Origin: Tagaea sp. CACIAM 22H2
Lineage (GTDB): Bacteria; Pseudomonadota; Alphaproteobacteria; CACIAM-22H2
Assembly (NCBI GenBank): GCA_014444615.1
Contig: PVXE01000045.1
Coordinates: forward strand, 1-35,501
Direction: 5' to 3'
DNA: 35,501 bases
Position 1 is the stretch's first letter; the number at the start of each line of letters is the position of its first letter. This document shows positions 17,892-25,990 of the stretch, piece by piece. The position numbers were made by a program, and so were the translations under genes. The notes beneath the pieces are model-generated. The model worked only from the letters and a program-made list of their open reading frames with translations. It ran no database searches and had not been told where the DNA came from.

Positions 17892-17918
17892 CGTTCTCGG
17901 GATTCGGGATTTCGGCTC

Positions 17919-18485
17919 ATGAAGATCATCGGCAGCGCCATCCGCCAAGGCAACGTCATCGAAGTGGACGGCCGCATCTGGCGCGTCATCAAGCACAATA
18001 TCGTCTCGCCCGGTAAGGGCGGCGCGTTCAACCAGATCGAAATTCGCGACATCAAGACCGGCACTAAGTCGAACATGAAGTTCCGGTCGGACGAAACCTG
18101 CGAATTGCTGCGCGTCGAAGAAAAGGTGATGCAGTTCCTGTTCCGCGACGGCGACCAGTTCACGCTGATGGACAAGGAAAGCTACGATCAGATGATCGTC
18201 GGCGGCGACCTGTTCGGCGAGCAGGCGGACTTCCTGACCGACAACATGGACGTGTCGGTCGAATTCGTCGACGGCTCGCCCGTCGGCGTCGAATTGCCGA
18301 CCACCACGATCTGCACGATCGTCGAGGCCGACGCGGTGGTGAAGGGCCAGACGGCCGCTTCGTCCTACAAGCCCGCGATCCTGGACAACGGCGTGAAGAT
18401 CGGCGTGCCGCCCTTCATCGCCAACGGCGAGCGCGTGGTCGTGAACATCAAGGAGCGCGCCTACGTCGAGCGCGCCAAGGACTAA
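17919..18485 (+). CDS. efp: Translation elongation factor P
   Basis: A 188-aa factor that rescues ribosomes stalled on polyproline stretches. It has the three OB-like domains of EF-P. The tip loop PGKGGAF places the modified lysine at K33, the site expected to receive beta-lysine from EpmA. The C-terminal signature DNGVKIGVPPFIANGERVVV is present. The tip sequence PGKGG with Lys, and epmA/epmB close by, point to lysylation rather than rhamnosylation (which uses Arg). The window also encodes a natural client: the OmpA-like protein at 19365 has runs of eight or more prolines. Confidence 0.97.
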   Translation: MKIIGSAIRQGNVIEVDGRIWRVIKHNIVSPGKGGAFNQIEIRDIKTGTKSNMKFRSDETCELLRVEEKVMQFLFRDGDQFTLMDKESYDQMIVGGDLFGEQADFLTDNMDVSVEFVDGSPVGVELPTTTICTIVEADAVVKGQTAASSYKPAILDNGVKIGVPPFIANGERVVVNIKERAYVERAKD

Positions 18486-18491
18486 ACCACA

Positions 18492-19319
18492 GTGCCCCAA
18501 GCCTACAGGTCCGCGCTCTATACGGTGATGGAGCGCGCGGTGCGCAAGGCGGGCAAGCAGCTCGTCCGCGATTTCGGCGAAGTCGAACATCTCCAGGTCT
18601 CGGTCAAGGGGCCGAGCGATTTCGTCTCGACCGCCGATCACGCGTCCGAGCGTTTGCTGAAGGCCGAGCTCGACAAGGCGCGCCCCGGCTATTCGTTCCT
18701 CATGGAGGAATCGGGCAGCGTGCGCGGCACCGATCGCGATCACGTGTGGATCATCGACCCGCTCGACGGGACGACGAATTTCCTGCACGGGATTCCCCAT
18801 TTCGCGATTTCGGTGGCGCTGGAGCACAAGGGCGAATTGCTCGCGGGCATGATCTACAACCCCGCGGTCGACGAGCTTTACTGGGCCGAAAAGGGCAAGG
18901 GCGCCTATCTCAACGACCGGCGCTTGCGCGTCTCGGGCCGCCGGGATCTGGGCGAAGCCCTGATCGGCACGGGCATTCCGTTCCGCGGGCGCGGCACGGA
19001 CGAGGACCACAAGCACTATCTGAAACTTCTGGGCGCCACGATGGCGCGCACCGCCGGTTTGCGCCGGCCGGGTGCGGCGGCCTTGGACCTCGCCTATGTC
19101 GCGGCGGGCCGTTTCGACGGGTTCTTCGAAATCGGCCTGAACAAGTGGGATATCGCCGCAGGTATTCTGATGGTCCGCGAAGCCGGCGGCTTCATCGGCG
19201 ACATGGACGGCGACGCCGACCCCATGAAAACCGGCAATATCGTGACCGGAAACGCCAAACTTTTCGATCCGTTGCGCGGATTCCTGCGCGAACTGGGCGG
19301 TTCGGGAAAATCCGCTTGA
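18492..19319 (+). CDS. suhB: Inositol-1-monophosphatase family protein (SuhB-like)
   Basis: A 275-aa Mg-dependent phosphatase of the IMPase/SuhB family. Metal-binding motifs are FLMEESG (E72/E73), WIIDPLDGTTNFLHGIPHF (D89, D92, G93, T94) and the C-terminal WDIAAGILMVREAGG. SuhB homologues dephosphorylate inositol phosphates, and in E. coli also act with ribosomal-RNA antitermination complexes; which applies here is unknown. The GTG at 18492 gives full length; an ATG at codon 13 is an alternative. It lies 6 nt downstream of efp, so both are likely co-transcribed. Confidence 0.93.
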   Translation: MPQAYRSALYTVMERAVRKAGKQLVRDFGEVEHLQVSVKGPSDFVSTADHASERLLKAELDKARPGYSFLMEESGSVRGTDRDHVWIIDPLDGTTNFLHGIPHFAISVALEHKGELLAGMIYNPAVDELYWAEKGKGAYLNDRRLRVSGRRDLGEALIGTGIPFRGRGTDEDHKHYLKLLGATMARTAGLRRPGAAALDLAYVAAGRFDGFFEIGLNKWDIAAGILMVREAGGFIGDMDGDADPMKTGNIVTGNAKLFDPLRGFLRELGGSGKSA

Positions 19320-19364
19320 AGCGGTTGCTTGGGCGGGTGGCGTAAGGTTAAGGTCGGACTCGAT

Positions 19365-20387
19365 ATGACGCGTCCGCTCCTCACCGCCGTTTCGGCTTTC
19401 GCACTGCTCGCCAGCACGCAAGTGTTCGCGCAGCAGCAATTGCGCCAGGCGCGCCCCAGCGTCGAAGTCGATTGGACGGTGCTGGACGAGCTGGGCGGCC
19501 CCGCCCCCGCCGCTCCGGTCACGCTGCGCCCGCCGCGCGGCCTTACGCAAAATACACCGGCGCAGAGCGCCCCCGCCCAAGTCGCCCCGCCCGCACCGCG
19601 CGCAGCGGCAAGCAGCCAGCCCGTTCCGCCGGCCTCCGTCGCGCGCCAATCGGGCACGCCGACCGGCACGCGGTTGGGCCAGCAGGCCGGCAGCTTCACG
19701 CCGCCGCCCGCCCCGCCGGCTTTCGTGCCACCGCCGGTTCCGCCGTCGCCGGTTGCGTCGGCCCCGCTGACGCCGCCCCCGCCGCCCCCCAGCGCCGTGG
19801 CTTCCGCCGCGCCGGCACCCGTGGCGCCCGCACCAGCCCCCGCACCGACGCCGGCCGCCGCCCCGACTCCCGTGACGCCGCCGGCCCCTGTGGCCGCGGT
19901 CGCACCGCCACCCCCGCCGCCGCCGCCACCCGCTGCTGCCGCTGCACCGGCCCCTGCGCAACCGGCACCGGCCCCCGCACCTGCCGCCGCACCGGTACCG
20001 CCCCCCGTGACGGCGGCACAAGCCCCGGCCGCAGCCCCGGCGCAAACCGCGGCCGTTCCCGCGGCACGCGCCACCGGCGGCGCATTGGCGACGATCCCGT
20101 TCGCGGCCGGCTCGCCCGAACTCAACGACCAAGGTAAAGCCGCTCTCGGCGCGGTGCTCGACGCGCTGAAATCGGACAGCGCCGCCCGCCTTCAGATTCA
20201 GGCTTTCGCCTCGGGCGGCGACGACCAGGGCGGCCAAGCGCGCCGTCTGTCGCTGTCGCGCGCGCTCGCCGTGCGCGGCCAATTGATCGAGCAGGGAATC
20301 GCGGCCACGCGCATGGATGTGCGCGCCTTGGGCCGCACCAACGACGGTCCGCCGGACCGGGTCGATATCCTGCTCGTCCGCCGCTAA
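19365..20387 (+). CDS. Secreted Pro/Ala-rich protein with a C-terminal OmpA-like domain
   Basis: A 340-aa protein in three parts. Residues 1-22 are a signal peptide (MTRPLLTAVSAFALLASTQVFA). Residues about 45-235 are a low-complexity linker very rich in Pro and Ala, including runs of 8-10 prolines, long enough to span the periplasm. Residues about 240-340 are an OmpA-like fold: ATIPFAAGSPELNDQGKAAL, then AFASGGDD and LSLSRALAVRGQLIEQGI, which would bind peptidoglycan. The peptidoglycan-binding Asp region is unusual (SGGDD instead of GHTD). The ATG at 19365 is chosen because it opens the signal peptide. It lies 32 nt upstream of the MotA/TolQ-like gene and probably works with it. Confidence 0.85.
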   Translation: MTRPLLTAVSAFALLASTQVFAQQQLRQARPSVEVDWTVLDELGGPAPAAPVTLRPPRGLTQNTPAQSAPAQVAPPAPRAAASSQPVPPASVARQSGTPTGTRLGQQAGSFTPPPAPPAFVPPPVPPSPVASAPLTPPPPPPSAVASAAPAPVAPAPAPAPTPAAAPTPVTPPAPVAAVAPPPPPPPPPAAAAAPAPAQPAPAPAPAAAPVPPPVTAAQAPAAAPAQTAAVPAARATGGALATIPFAAGSPELNDQGKAALGAVLDALKSDSAARLQIQAFASGGDDQGGQARRLSLSRALAVRGQLIEQGIAATRMDVRALGRTNDGPPDRVDILLVRR

Positions 20388-20419
20388 GCCTTAAGTCGCA
20401 GCCGAAGGAGGACGCGGGG

Positions 20420-21577
20420 ATGGACGGAACAATGTCGCGGCCCACGCGGTTCCTGATCCGCACGCTGATCTTCCTGATCGCGGTCGGCGGCGTGGTATGG
20501 GCGCTGTTCGACGGCATCGTCGAAGCCTTCTCGCACCATATGGCGCTCAACGGCCTGATCATGGGCGTGCTGGCGCTGGGCATTCTGTTCAATCTGCGCC
20601 AGATCTTCGGCCTGAACCGCGAGATCGATTGGATCGACGGCTACCGCGCCGGCCGTCCGGCCTTGTCGGGCGCCATGCCGCGCCTGCTGGCCCCCATGGT
20701 CAAAATGCTGGGCGAGCGCACCGGGCGCTTCAGCCTGTCGCCGGTCGCCGCGCGCTCGCTGCTCGATTCGGTCGCCTCGCGCCTCGACGAAAGCCGCGAT
20801 CTGTCGCGCTATCTCGTGGGACTGCTGATCTTCCTGGGTCTGCTCGGCACGTTCTGGGGCCTGCTGCAAACCGTCAACGCGGTCGGCGGCGTGATCGGCA
20901 CGCTGTCGGCGGCGACCGACACGAGTTCGCTGTTCAAGGAACTGCAAGCCGGGCTGCAAGCGCCGCTGGGCGGCATGGGTACCGCCTTCGGCACGTCGCT
21001 GTTCGGTCTCGCCAGTTCGATCGTGCTCGGCTTTTGCGATCTGCAGGCGGGCCAAGCGCAGAACCGTTTCTATAACGAGCTCGAGGAAATGCTCGCGTCG
21101 CAAACGCGCGTGTCCTCGGGCGCCCTCGGCGCGGGCGATGGCGGCGACGCGACCGTGCCCGCCTATATCCAGGCGCTGCTCGAAACCACCGCCGACAATC
21201 TCGAGGCGCTGCAGCGCACGATGGCGCGCGGCGAAGAAGGCCGCGCTTCGGCCGCGCAAGGCAACGCCGTGCTCGCCGAGCGTTTGGGCCAGCTCGCCGA
21301 TCAAATGAAGGCGGAGCAGCAATTGCTGCTGAAACTCGCCGAGGGCCAAGTCGAGCTGCGCGCGGTGCTCACGCGCTTGGCCGACGCGCCGCGCGCGTCG
21401 GGCGGCGGCGGCGTGGACGACGCGACGCGCGGCCATATCCGCAACATGGATATCGCGCTGAACCGCCTGATCGAGGAAGGCGCCACCGGCCGCGCCCAAA
21501 TGACCCAGGATCTGCGCAACGAGATTCGCTTGCTGGCGCGCACGATCGCGGCGCTGGCCGAGGAGCCGCGCAACTGA
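20420..21577 (+). CDS. MotA/TolQ/ExbB-like proton channel subunit with a long C-terminal tail
   Basis: A 385-aa membrane protein with four predicted helices (about residues 11-32, 43-59, 131-152 and 181-205). TM3 and TM4 carry the family signatures FLGLLGTFWGLLQTV and PLGGMGTAFGTSLFGLASSIVLGF. After TM4 there are about 175 residues of soluble helix with coiled-coil character, much longer than TolQ or ExbB. The ribosome site AAGGAGGA (20405-20412) fixes the start at 20420. The next gene overlaps its stop by one base and encodes the MotB-like partner. Such pairs form 5:2 ion-driven rotary stators. It is not the flagellar MotA, because no flagellar genes adjoin and the partner differs. Confidence 0.87.
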   Translation: MDGTMSRPTRFLIRTLIFLIAVGGVVWALFDGIVEAFSHHMALNGLIMGVLALGILFNLRQIFGLNREIDWIDGYRAGRPALSGAMPRLLAPMVKMLGERTGRFSLSPVAARSLLDSVASRLDESRDLSRYLVGLLIFLGLLGTFWGLLQTVNAVGGVIGTLSAATDTSSLFKELQAGLQAPLGGMGTAFGTSLFGLASSIVLGFCDLQAGQAQNRFYNELEEMLASQTRVSSGALGAGDGGDATVPAYIQALLETTADNLEALQRTMARGEEGRASAAQGNAVLAERLGQLADQMKAEQQLLLKLAEGQVELRAVLTRLADAPRASGGGGVDDATRGHIRNMDIALNRLIEEGATGRAQMTQDLRNEIRLLARTIAALAEEPRN

Positions 21578-22686
21578 TGCGCGGGTCCGGCCGCCGCACG
21601 ACCCGCACGGTCGACGTCTGGCCGGGCTTCGTCGACGCGCTGGCGACGCTGGTCATCGCCATCGTGTTCGTCATGATGGTGTTCGCGGTCTTCCAGTTCC
21701 ATCTGAAAGACATCATCGCCGGGCGCGACGATCAGCTGAGCCGCGCCTCCGCCCAGCTCGCCCAATTGGCCGAAACGCTCGCACTGGAAAAACGCGCGAC
21801 CGACGATCTGCGTTCGCGCCTGCAAAGTCTGCAGAACGAGCTTTCGGCGTCGTTGGGCGAGCGCGACAATCTGCGCAATCTCAGCCGCGCCCAGGCCGAG
21901 CAGATCGAACTCGCCAACCAATCGATGGCGGCCGATCGCGAAAAGATTGAAATGCAATTGCGCGAGCTCGAAGCGCTGGCCGCGATGCGCGAAGCCCTGG
22001 AAAAGCGCGCCGCGACGGCCGAGGCGCAATCGAGCGAGGACAAGCGCCTGTCGAGCGAAGCCCAGGCGCAGGTGGCATTGCTCAACCGCCAGACCGCCGA
22101 ATTGCGCGAACAATTGCGCCGATTGGAGGCGCTGCTATCGGATTCGGAGCGCAAGACGTCCGAACAGCAAGCACAGATCGTCGATCTTGGACGGCGCCTC
22201 AATCTGGCGCTCGCCAGCCGCGTCGACGAATTGGTGCGCTTCCGCTCCGAATTCTACGGCCGTTTGCGCGCCGTGCTGGGCGACCGGGCCGACATGCGCG
22301 TCGTCGGCGACCGTTTCGTGTTCCAGTCGGAAATCCTGTTCGCCCCCGGCTCGGCGACGATCGAAAGCGAAGGCGGCCGGCAGCTCATGCAGCTCGGCAA
22401 CGTCATCAAGGACATTGCCCCGCGCATTCCCAAGGAAGTCGATTGGGTCGTGCAGATCACCGGCCATACCGATCGCCGCCCGATCTCGACCCGCGAATTT
22501 CCGTCGAATTGGGAACTTTCGACCGCGCGCGCGATTTCCGTCGTGCGCCTGCTGATGGCCAACGGCGTGCCGTCGGAACGCCTGCAAGCGGCGGGCATGG
22601 CCGAATTCCAGCCGATCGACGACCGCGACGACGAAGTCGGCTGGCGGCGCAACCGGCGCATCGAGATCCGTTTCACCAATCGCTGA
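21577..22686 (+). CDS. MotB-like peptidoglycan-binding stator subunit with coiled coil and OmpA domain
   Basis: A 369-aa protein. A short cytoplasmic start is followed by one membrane helix with the channel aspartate D20 in VWPGFVDALATLVIAIVF, matching the proton-carrying Asp of MotB/ExbD/TolR/ZorB. Residues about 45-220 are a long coiled coil (QLSRASAQLAQLAETLALEK onward). The C-terminal domain is MotB/OmpA: FAPGSATIESEGGRQL, then ITGHTDRRPI and NWELSTARAISVV, with GMAEFQPIDD and RRNRRIEIRF. The GHTD and NWELS motifs are those that bind peptidoglycan. The ATG overlaps the upstream TGA, so channel subunits are made together. The long coiled coil is unlike flagellar MotB and may set the membrane-to-wall distance. 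Confidence 0.88.
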   Translation: MRGSGRRTTRTVDVWPGFVDALATLVIAIVFVMMVFAVFQFHLKDIIAGRDDQLSRASAQLAQLAETLALEKRATDDLRSRLQSLQNELSASLGERDNLRNLSRAQAEQIELANQSMAADREKIEMQLRELEALAAMREALEKRAATAEAQSSEDKRLSSEAQAQVALLNRQTAELREQLRRLEALLSDSERKTSEQQAQIVDLGRRLNLALASRVDELVRFRSEFYGRLRAVLGDRADMRVVGDRFVFQSEILFAPGSATIESEGGRQLMQLGNVIKDIAPRIPKEVDWVVQITGHTDRRPISTREFPSNWELSTARAISVVRLLMANGVPSERLQAAGMAEFQPIDDRDDEVGWRRNRRIEIRFTNR

Positions 22687-23117
22687 TGCGCGGGCTGCTC
22701 GCCGCGCTGATCGTCGTGCTGCCGTTGGGCGTCGCGCGGGCAGACGAACGCGCGGCCGAAACGGCGATGGCGCAAGCGCGCCGCGCGGCGGGGCTGCAAG
22801 CGACGGTGCCCGACGCGCTGCTGACGCAGATCGCCGCACAAATCGCGCAAGACAACGCCGCGCGCCGCACGCTCGATCATCGCGACGGGCAAGGCCGCGA
22901 CTTGCAAACGCGGCTCGGCCTCTATCCCTATCGCGCGGTGGCCGAGAACTTGGCGATGGGCACGCCGGACGGCGCGGTCGTGGTGACGCTATGGCTCGAC
23001 AGCCCGCCCCATCGCGCCAATCTTTTGAACGCCGAGGTCACGCGCCACGGCCTTGCGCGTATGCGCAGCGCCGACGGGCAGGATTATTGGGCGTTGGTGC
23101 TGGCGGCACCGCGCTGA
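22686..23117 (+). CDS. Exported CAP/SCP-domain protein
   Basis: A 143-aa protein with a signal peptide (MRGLLAALIVVLPLGVARA, cleavage near residue 19) and a small CAP domain. CAP residues are visible: H in TLDHRD, the AENLAMG segment with Glu, and WLDSPPHRANLLN with the second His. Bacterial CAP proteins are secreted and their biochemical role is mostly unknown; some bind lipids or act at the cell wall. The ATG overlaps the stop of the MotB-like gene, so it belongs to the stator-like operon. A short hairpin GCTGA-GCGA-TCAGC (23113-23126) spans this stop and that of the convergent lipoprotein gene. Confidence 0.83.
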   Translation: MRGLLAALIVVLPLGVARADERAAETAMAQARRAAGLQATVPDALLTQIAAQIAQDNAARRTLDHRDGQGRDLQTRLGLYPYRAVAENLAMGTPDGAVVVTLWLDSPPHRANLLNAEVTRHGLARMRSADGQDYWALVLAAPR

Positions 23118-23121
23118 GCGA

Positions 23122-24189
23122 TCAGCACTTATCGGCACCCGACAGCGCAGCGCGCCCGCACGGGCTCGCATAAAGCGCCACCGGATCGTTACCGACACCG
23201 GGGGCGGCGAAACGGCGATGCGTGTCGACCGGCCCGCCATTGAGCTTGGCGAGGTAGCGCAGATAATTCGTCAAGCGTTCCGCGCGATCGCGGCCTTGGG
23301 CGCGCGCTTCGCAGCCGCGCTCGCCCGCTTCGGAATCGCGTTCCCCGATCAGATACACAACGTCGCGCCGCGTGTAGAGCCGCGCCTGATCGCGCGGCAG
23401 CGTGCCGGCGGCCGACGCGTAAGGGGCCGGAAGCACGAAACCGTAGGGCCAGTAGTTGAACGCGTTGCATGACTTGCGGTCGAATTCGGCGAAGCCGGAC
23501 GCGTCGTCGCGCGAGGGCCGCTCCTCGTCGAAATAGACATACGTGTCGGCGGCGGCGACCACAAAGCGCACGGCGATTCCGGCGCGCTCGGGCGCACCCA
23601 GCCCTTGCGCGGTCGCTGCATAAAGCTGCACGAAACGCGCCGTCTGGCCGAAACCGACCAGCACCACCTGCTTCAGATCGGGGAAGCTTTGCCGGTCGGC
23701 AAGGAACAGCAGTAACGCGTCGATCGCCTCGAACGACGAGGCGAGCGCCCCTTGATCGGCGAAAGCCGCCGGGCGCGAATTGCCGCCGTCCTTCCAGCCG
23801 TCGAGCGTCCAGCGCGCGAAATCGGGACCAAGGCGATGGCGATCGGTGTCTTGTGCCGCCAAGAATTGCGGCACGATCGTCATCGTCGACGACTGGTCGG
23901 CGAACAAGCGCGTCAGCCGGTCGAATTCGAGGCCCGCATTGCGCGCCGGGTCCTGTACGCCGATCACCACGCGCTCGATCCCCGGATGCGGGTCGATCAA
24001 TTTTTTGTCGGAGAAGACCGGCATCAGCAGCGCTTGGCCACCGGGAACGGGAACGGCGAAATCCTGATCCGACAGACGTTCGACCGCGCGCAACTGCGCG
24101 GGGCTCGGGCCCCGCAAAACCGGGTCGCCGCCGCCGCAAGCGGCGAGCGTGCCCAGACAGGCGGCGAGAACGATGAACTTGCGGATCAT
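23122..24189 (-). CDS. Lipoprotein with an alpha/beta-hydrolase-like fold lacking the catalytic Ser and His
   Basis: A 355-aa protein with a lipobox LAAC (C18), so probably membrane-anchored. Its layout matches a family of secreted alpha/beta hydrolases: VVIGVQDPARNAG where family members have a VHGxxRNA segment, VLVGFGQTARFVQLYA where they have VGHSAGGQFVxRYA, FNYWPYGF, VVYLIGERD and finally APGVGND where they have PGVGHD. By this alignment from memory the nucleophile Ser is G181 and the catalytic His is N334, while the Asp-type GERD (D285) remains. It is therefore probably a non-enzymatic descendant, perhaps a binding protein. The ATG overlaps the ABC exporter stop (ATGA), suggesting a joint function. 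Confidence 0.72.
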   Translation of the reverse strand: MIRKFIVLAACLGTLAACGGGDPVLRGPSPAQLRAVERLSDQDFAVPVPGGQALLMPVFSDKKLIDPHPGIERVVIGVQDPARNAGLEFDRLTRLFADQSSTMTIVPQFLAAQDTDRHRLGPDFARWTLDGWKDGGNSRPAAFADQGALASSFEAIDALLLFLADRQSFPDLKQVVLVGFGQTARFVQLYAATAQGLGAPERAGIAVRFVVAAADTYVYFDEERPSRDDASGFAEFDRKSCNAFNYWPYGFVLPAPYASAAGTLPRDQARLYTRRDVVYLIGERDSEAGERGCEARAQGRDRAERLTNYLRYLAKLNGGPVDTHRRFAAPGVGNDPVALYASPCGRAALSGADKC

Positions 24190-25988
24190 GCGCGCTTATT
24201 CTCCACATCGGGCGCGTCGGGCGCCTTGAACTGCAAGGCGGCAAGGCGCGCGTAAAGCCCGCCTTCGGCGATCAGTTTGGCATGAGAACCGGCCGCGACC
24301 AAACGGCCGCGATCGAGCACCAGCAAACGGTCGGCGCGCGCCACGGTCGCCAGGCGATGCGCGATCACCAGCACGGTGCGGCCTTTGCCCAGCGATTCGA
24401 ACGCGGCTTGCACGTAGCGCTCGCTTTCGGCGTCGAGCGCGCTGGTCGCTTCGTCGAGCAGCAACACGGCGGGGTCGCGCACCAACGCGCGCGCAATGGC
24501 GATACGCTGGCGTTGCCCGCCGGAAAGCCGCACGCCGCGCTCGCCAAGATAGGTTTTCCAGCCGTCGGGCAAACGCTCGGCGAATTCGTCGACATGCGCC
24601 GCGCGCGCCGCCTTCATCACCGCTTCGTCGGACGCAGCCCCGTTGCCGTAGCGGATATTCTCCAGCACGTCGGCGGCGAAGATCGTCGGCTCCTGCGCCA
24701 CCAAGCCGATGCGCGCGCGCAAATCGGCGGGATCGGCGTCGGCGAGCTTCACGCCGTCGATCATGACCGCACCCGATTGCGGGTCGTAGAAACGCAGCAG
24801 CAATTGGAACACGGTCGTCTTGCCGGCACCGGAAGGGCCGACGATGGCAACGGTTTCGCCCGGCTCCACCTTGAACGACAAATCTGCCAGCGCCGTGCGG
24901 TCGGGTGCCGCCGGGTAGCGGAACGTCACGTCGCGGAATTCGACGCGGCCTTGCGCGGGGCTCGGCATCGCCACGGGCGAAGCGGGCGCGCGGATTTCGG
25001 GCACCGCATCGGCGAGTTCGAACAGGCGTTCGCACGCCCCGGCCGCGCGTTGCAGATCGGCCGCGAATTCGCTGATGGCGCCAACCGACGCCGCGACGAC
25101 GACGGCGTAGAACACGAAGGCCGACAATTGGCCCGCCGTGATCTCGCCCGCGATCGCGTCGCGCCCGCCGATCCACAGCACGAAGCCGACGGCGCCGAAC
25201 ACAAACAGCATCACCATCGCGATCAGCGCGGAGCGCGCCTTGGCGCGGCGCACATTGGCGCCGAACGCATCCTCGACGCGGGCACCAAAGCGCTCGCCAT
25301 CGGCGCGTTCGCGGTTGAACGCCTGCACCGTGCGGATCGCGGCGAGGGATTCCTCGATATCGGCGCCGACATCGCCCAGGCGATCCTGGCTTTCGCGGCT
25401 CAGCGCACGGACTTTGCGGCCGAACACGATCAGCGGTGCAACGACCAGCGGCACGACCAGCAGCGCCACGGCCGTGAGCTTGGGCGAGGCGATGGCCATC
25501 ATCGCCACACCGCCCGCGAACAGCAGCACGTTGCGCAACGCCATCGACGCGGAGGAGCCGACGATCGTTTGCACCGTTGCCGTATCGGCGGTCAGGCGCG
25601 AGACGACCTCGCCCGTGCGCGTGGTTTCGTAATAGGCGGGCGACAGCGTCAGCGCGCGTTCGAACACCAGACGGCGGATATCGGCGGTGACGCGCTCGCC
25701 CAGCCACGTGACGAGATAGGAACGCGCATAGGTCGCCCCCGCCAGCAGCAGCACGAAGGCGAACAGCCCGAGCAGCGCGTGATCGAGCAGATCGGCGTTG
25801 CCCGCCGCGAAGCCCGCATCGACAAGCCAGCGCAACGCCGTGCCGAGACCGAGCACCGCGCCCGCCGCGAGGGTGAGCGAAATGCCCGCGAGCGCCACCC
25901 GCCCGCGATAGGGTTTGAGCAGGCCGAACAAACGTCGCAGCACGCGCAGATCGCGCGATGGGGCCCGGTCGTTCTTCGAATCCGCCAT
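24186..25988 (-). CDS. MsbA-like ABC exporter (fused membrane and ATPase domains)
   Basis: A 600-aa half-transporter. Residues about 20-310 form the six-helix exporter domain, including YYETTRTGEVVSRLTADTATV and IEESLAAIRTVQAFNRE, the coupling-helix regions. The ATPase domain has Walker A GPSGAGKTT, Q-loop LVAQEPTIF, signature LSGGQRQRIAIARAL, Walker B AVLLLDEATSALD and H-loop VIAHRLAT. It resembles MsbA/BmrA-type lipid or drug exporters; the substrate is not readable. The ATG at 25988 (MADSKNDRAPSRD) is used because longer frames overlap cyaY. It follows cyaY by 2 nt and overlaps the lipoprotein gene, so all three are co-transcribed. Confidence 0.92.
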   Translation of the reverse strand: MADSKNDRAPSRDLRVLRRLFGLLKPYRGRVALAGISLTLAAGAVLGLGTALRWLVDAGFAAGNADLLDHALLGLFAFVLLLAGATYARSYLVTWLGERVTADIRRLVFERALTLSPAYYETTRTGEVVSRLTADTATVQTIVGSSASMALRNVLLFAGGVAMMAIASPKLTAVALLVVPLVVAPLIVFGRKVRALSRESQDRLGDVGADIEESLAAIRTVQAFNRERADGERFGARVEDAFGANVRRAKARSALIAMVMLFVFGAVGFVLWIGGRDAIAGEITAGQLSAFVFYAVVVAASVGAISEFAADLQRAAGACERLFELADAVPEIRAPASPVAMPSPAQGRVEFRDVTFRYPAAPDRTALADLSFKVEPGETVAIVGPSGAGKTTVFQLLLRFYDPQSGAVMIDGVKLADADPADLRARIGLVAQEPTIFAADVLENIRYGNGAASDEAVMKAARAAHVDEFAERLPDGWKTYLGERGVRLSGGQRQRIAIARALVRDPAVLLLDEATSALDAESERYVQAAFESLGKGRTVLVIAHRLATVARADRLLVLDRGRLVAAGSHAKLIAEGGLYARLAALQFKAPDAPDVENKRA

Positions 25989-25990
25989 AA

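Noticed and set aside
17136..20282. A minus-strand reading frame of about 1048 codons
   Set aside because: It is antisense to thiE, efp, suhB and the OmpA-like gene, all with clear family motifs. Its protein is low-complexity Arg/Gly-rich, as expected of a shadow frame in high-GC DNA.
19365..23117. Zorya-type anti-phage defence system (ZorA/ZorB-like pair)
   Set aside because: The channel pair resembles ZorAB in layout, but no ZorC, ZorD or ZorE gene (helicase, nuclease) follows. Neighbours are envelope proteins and housekeeping genes, not defence genes.
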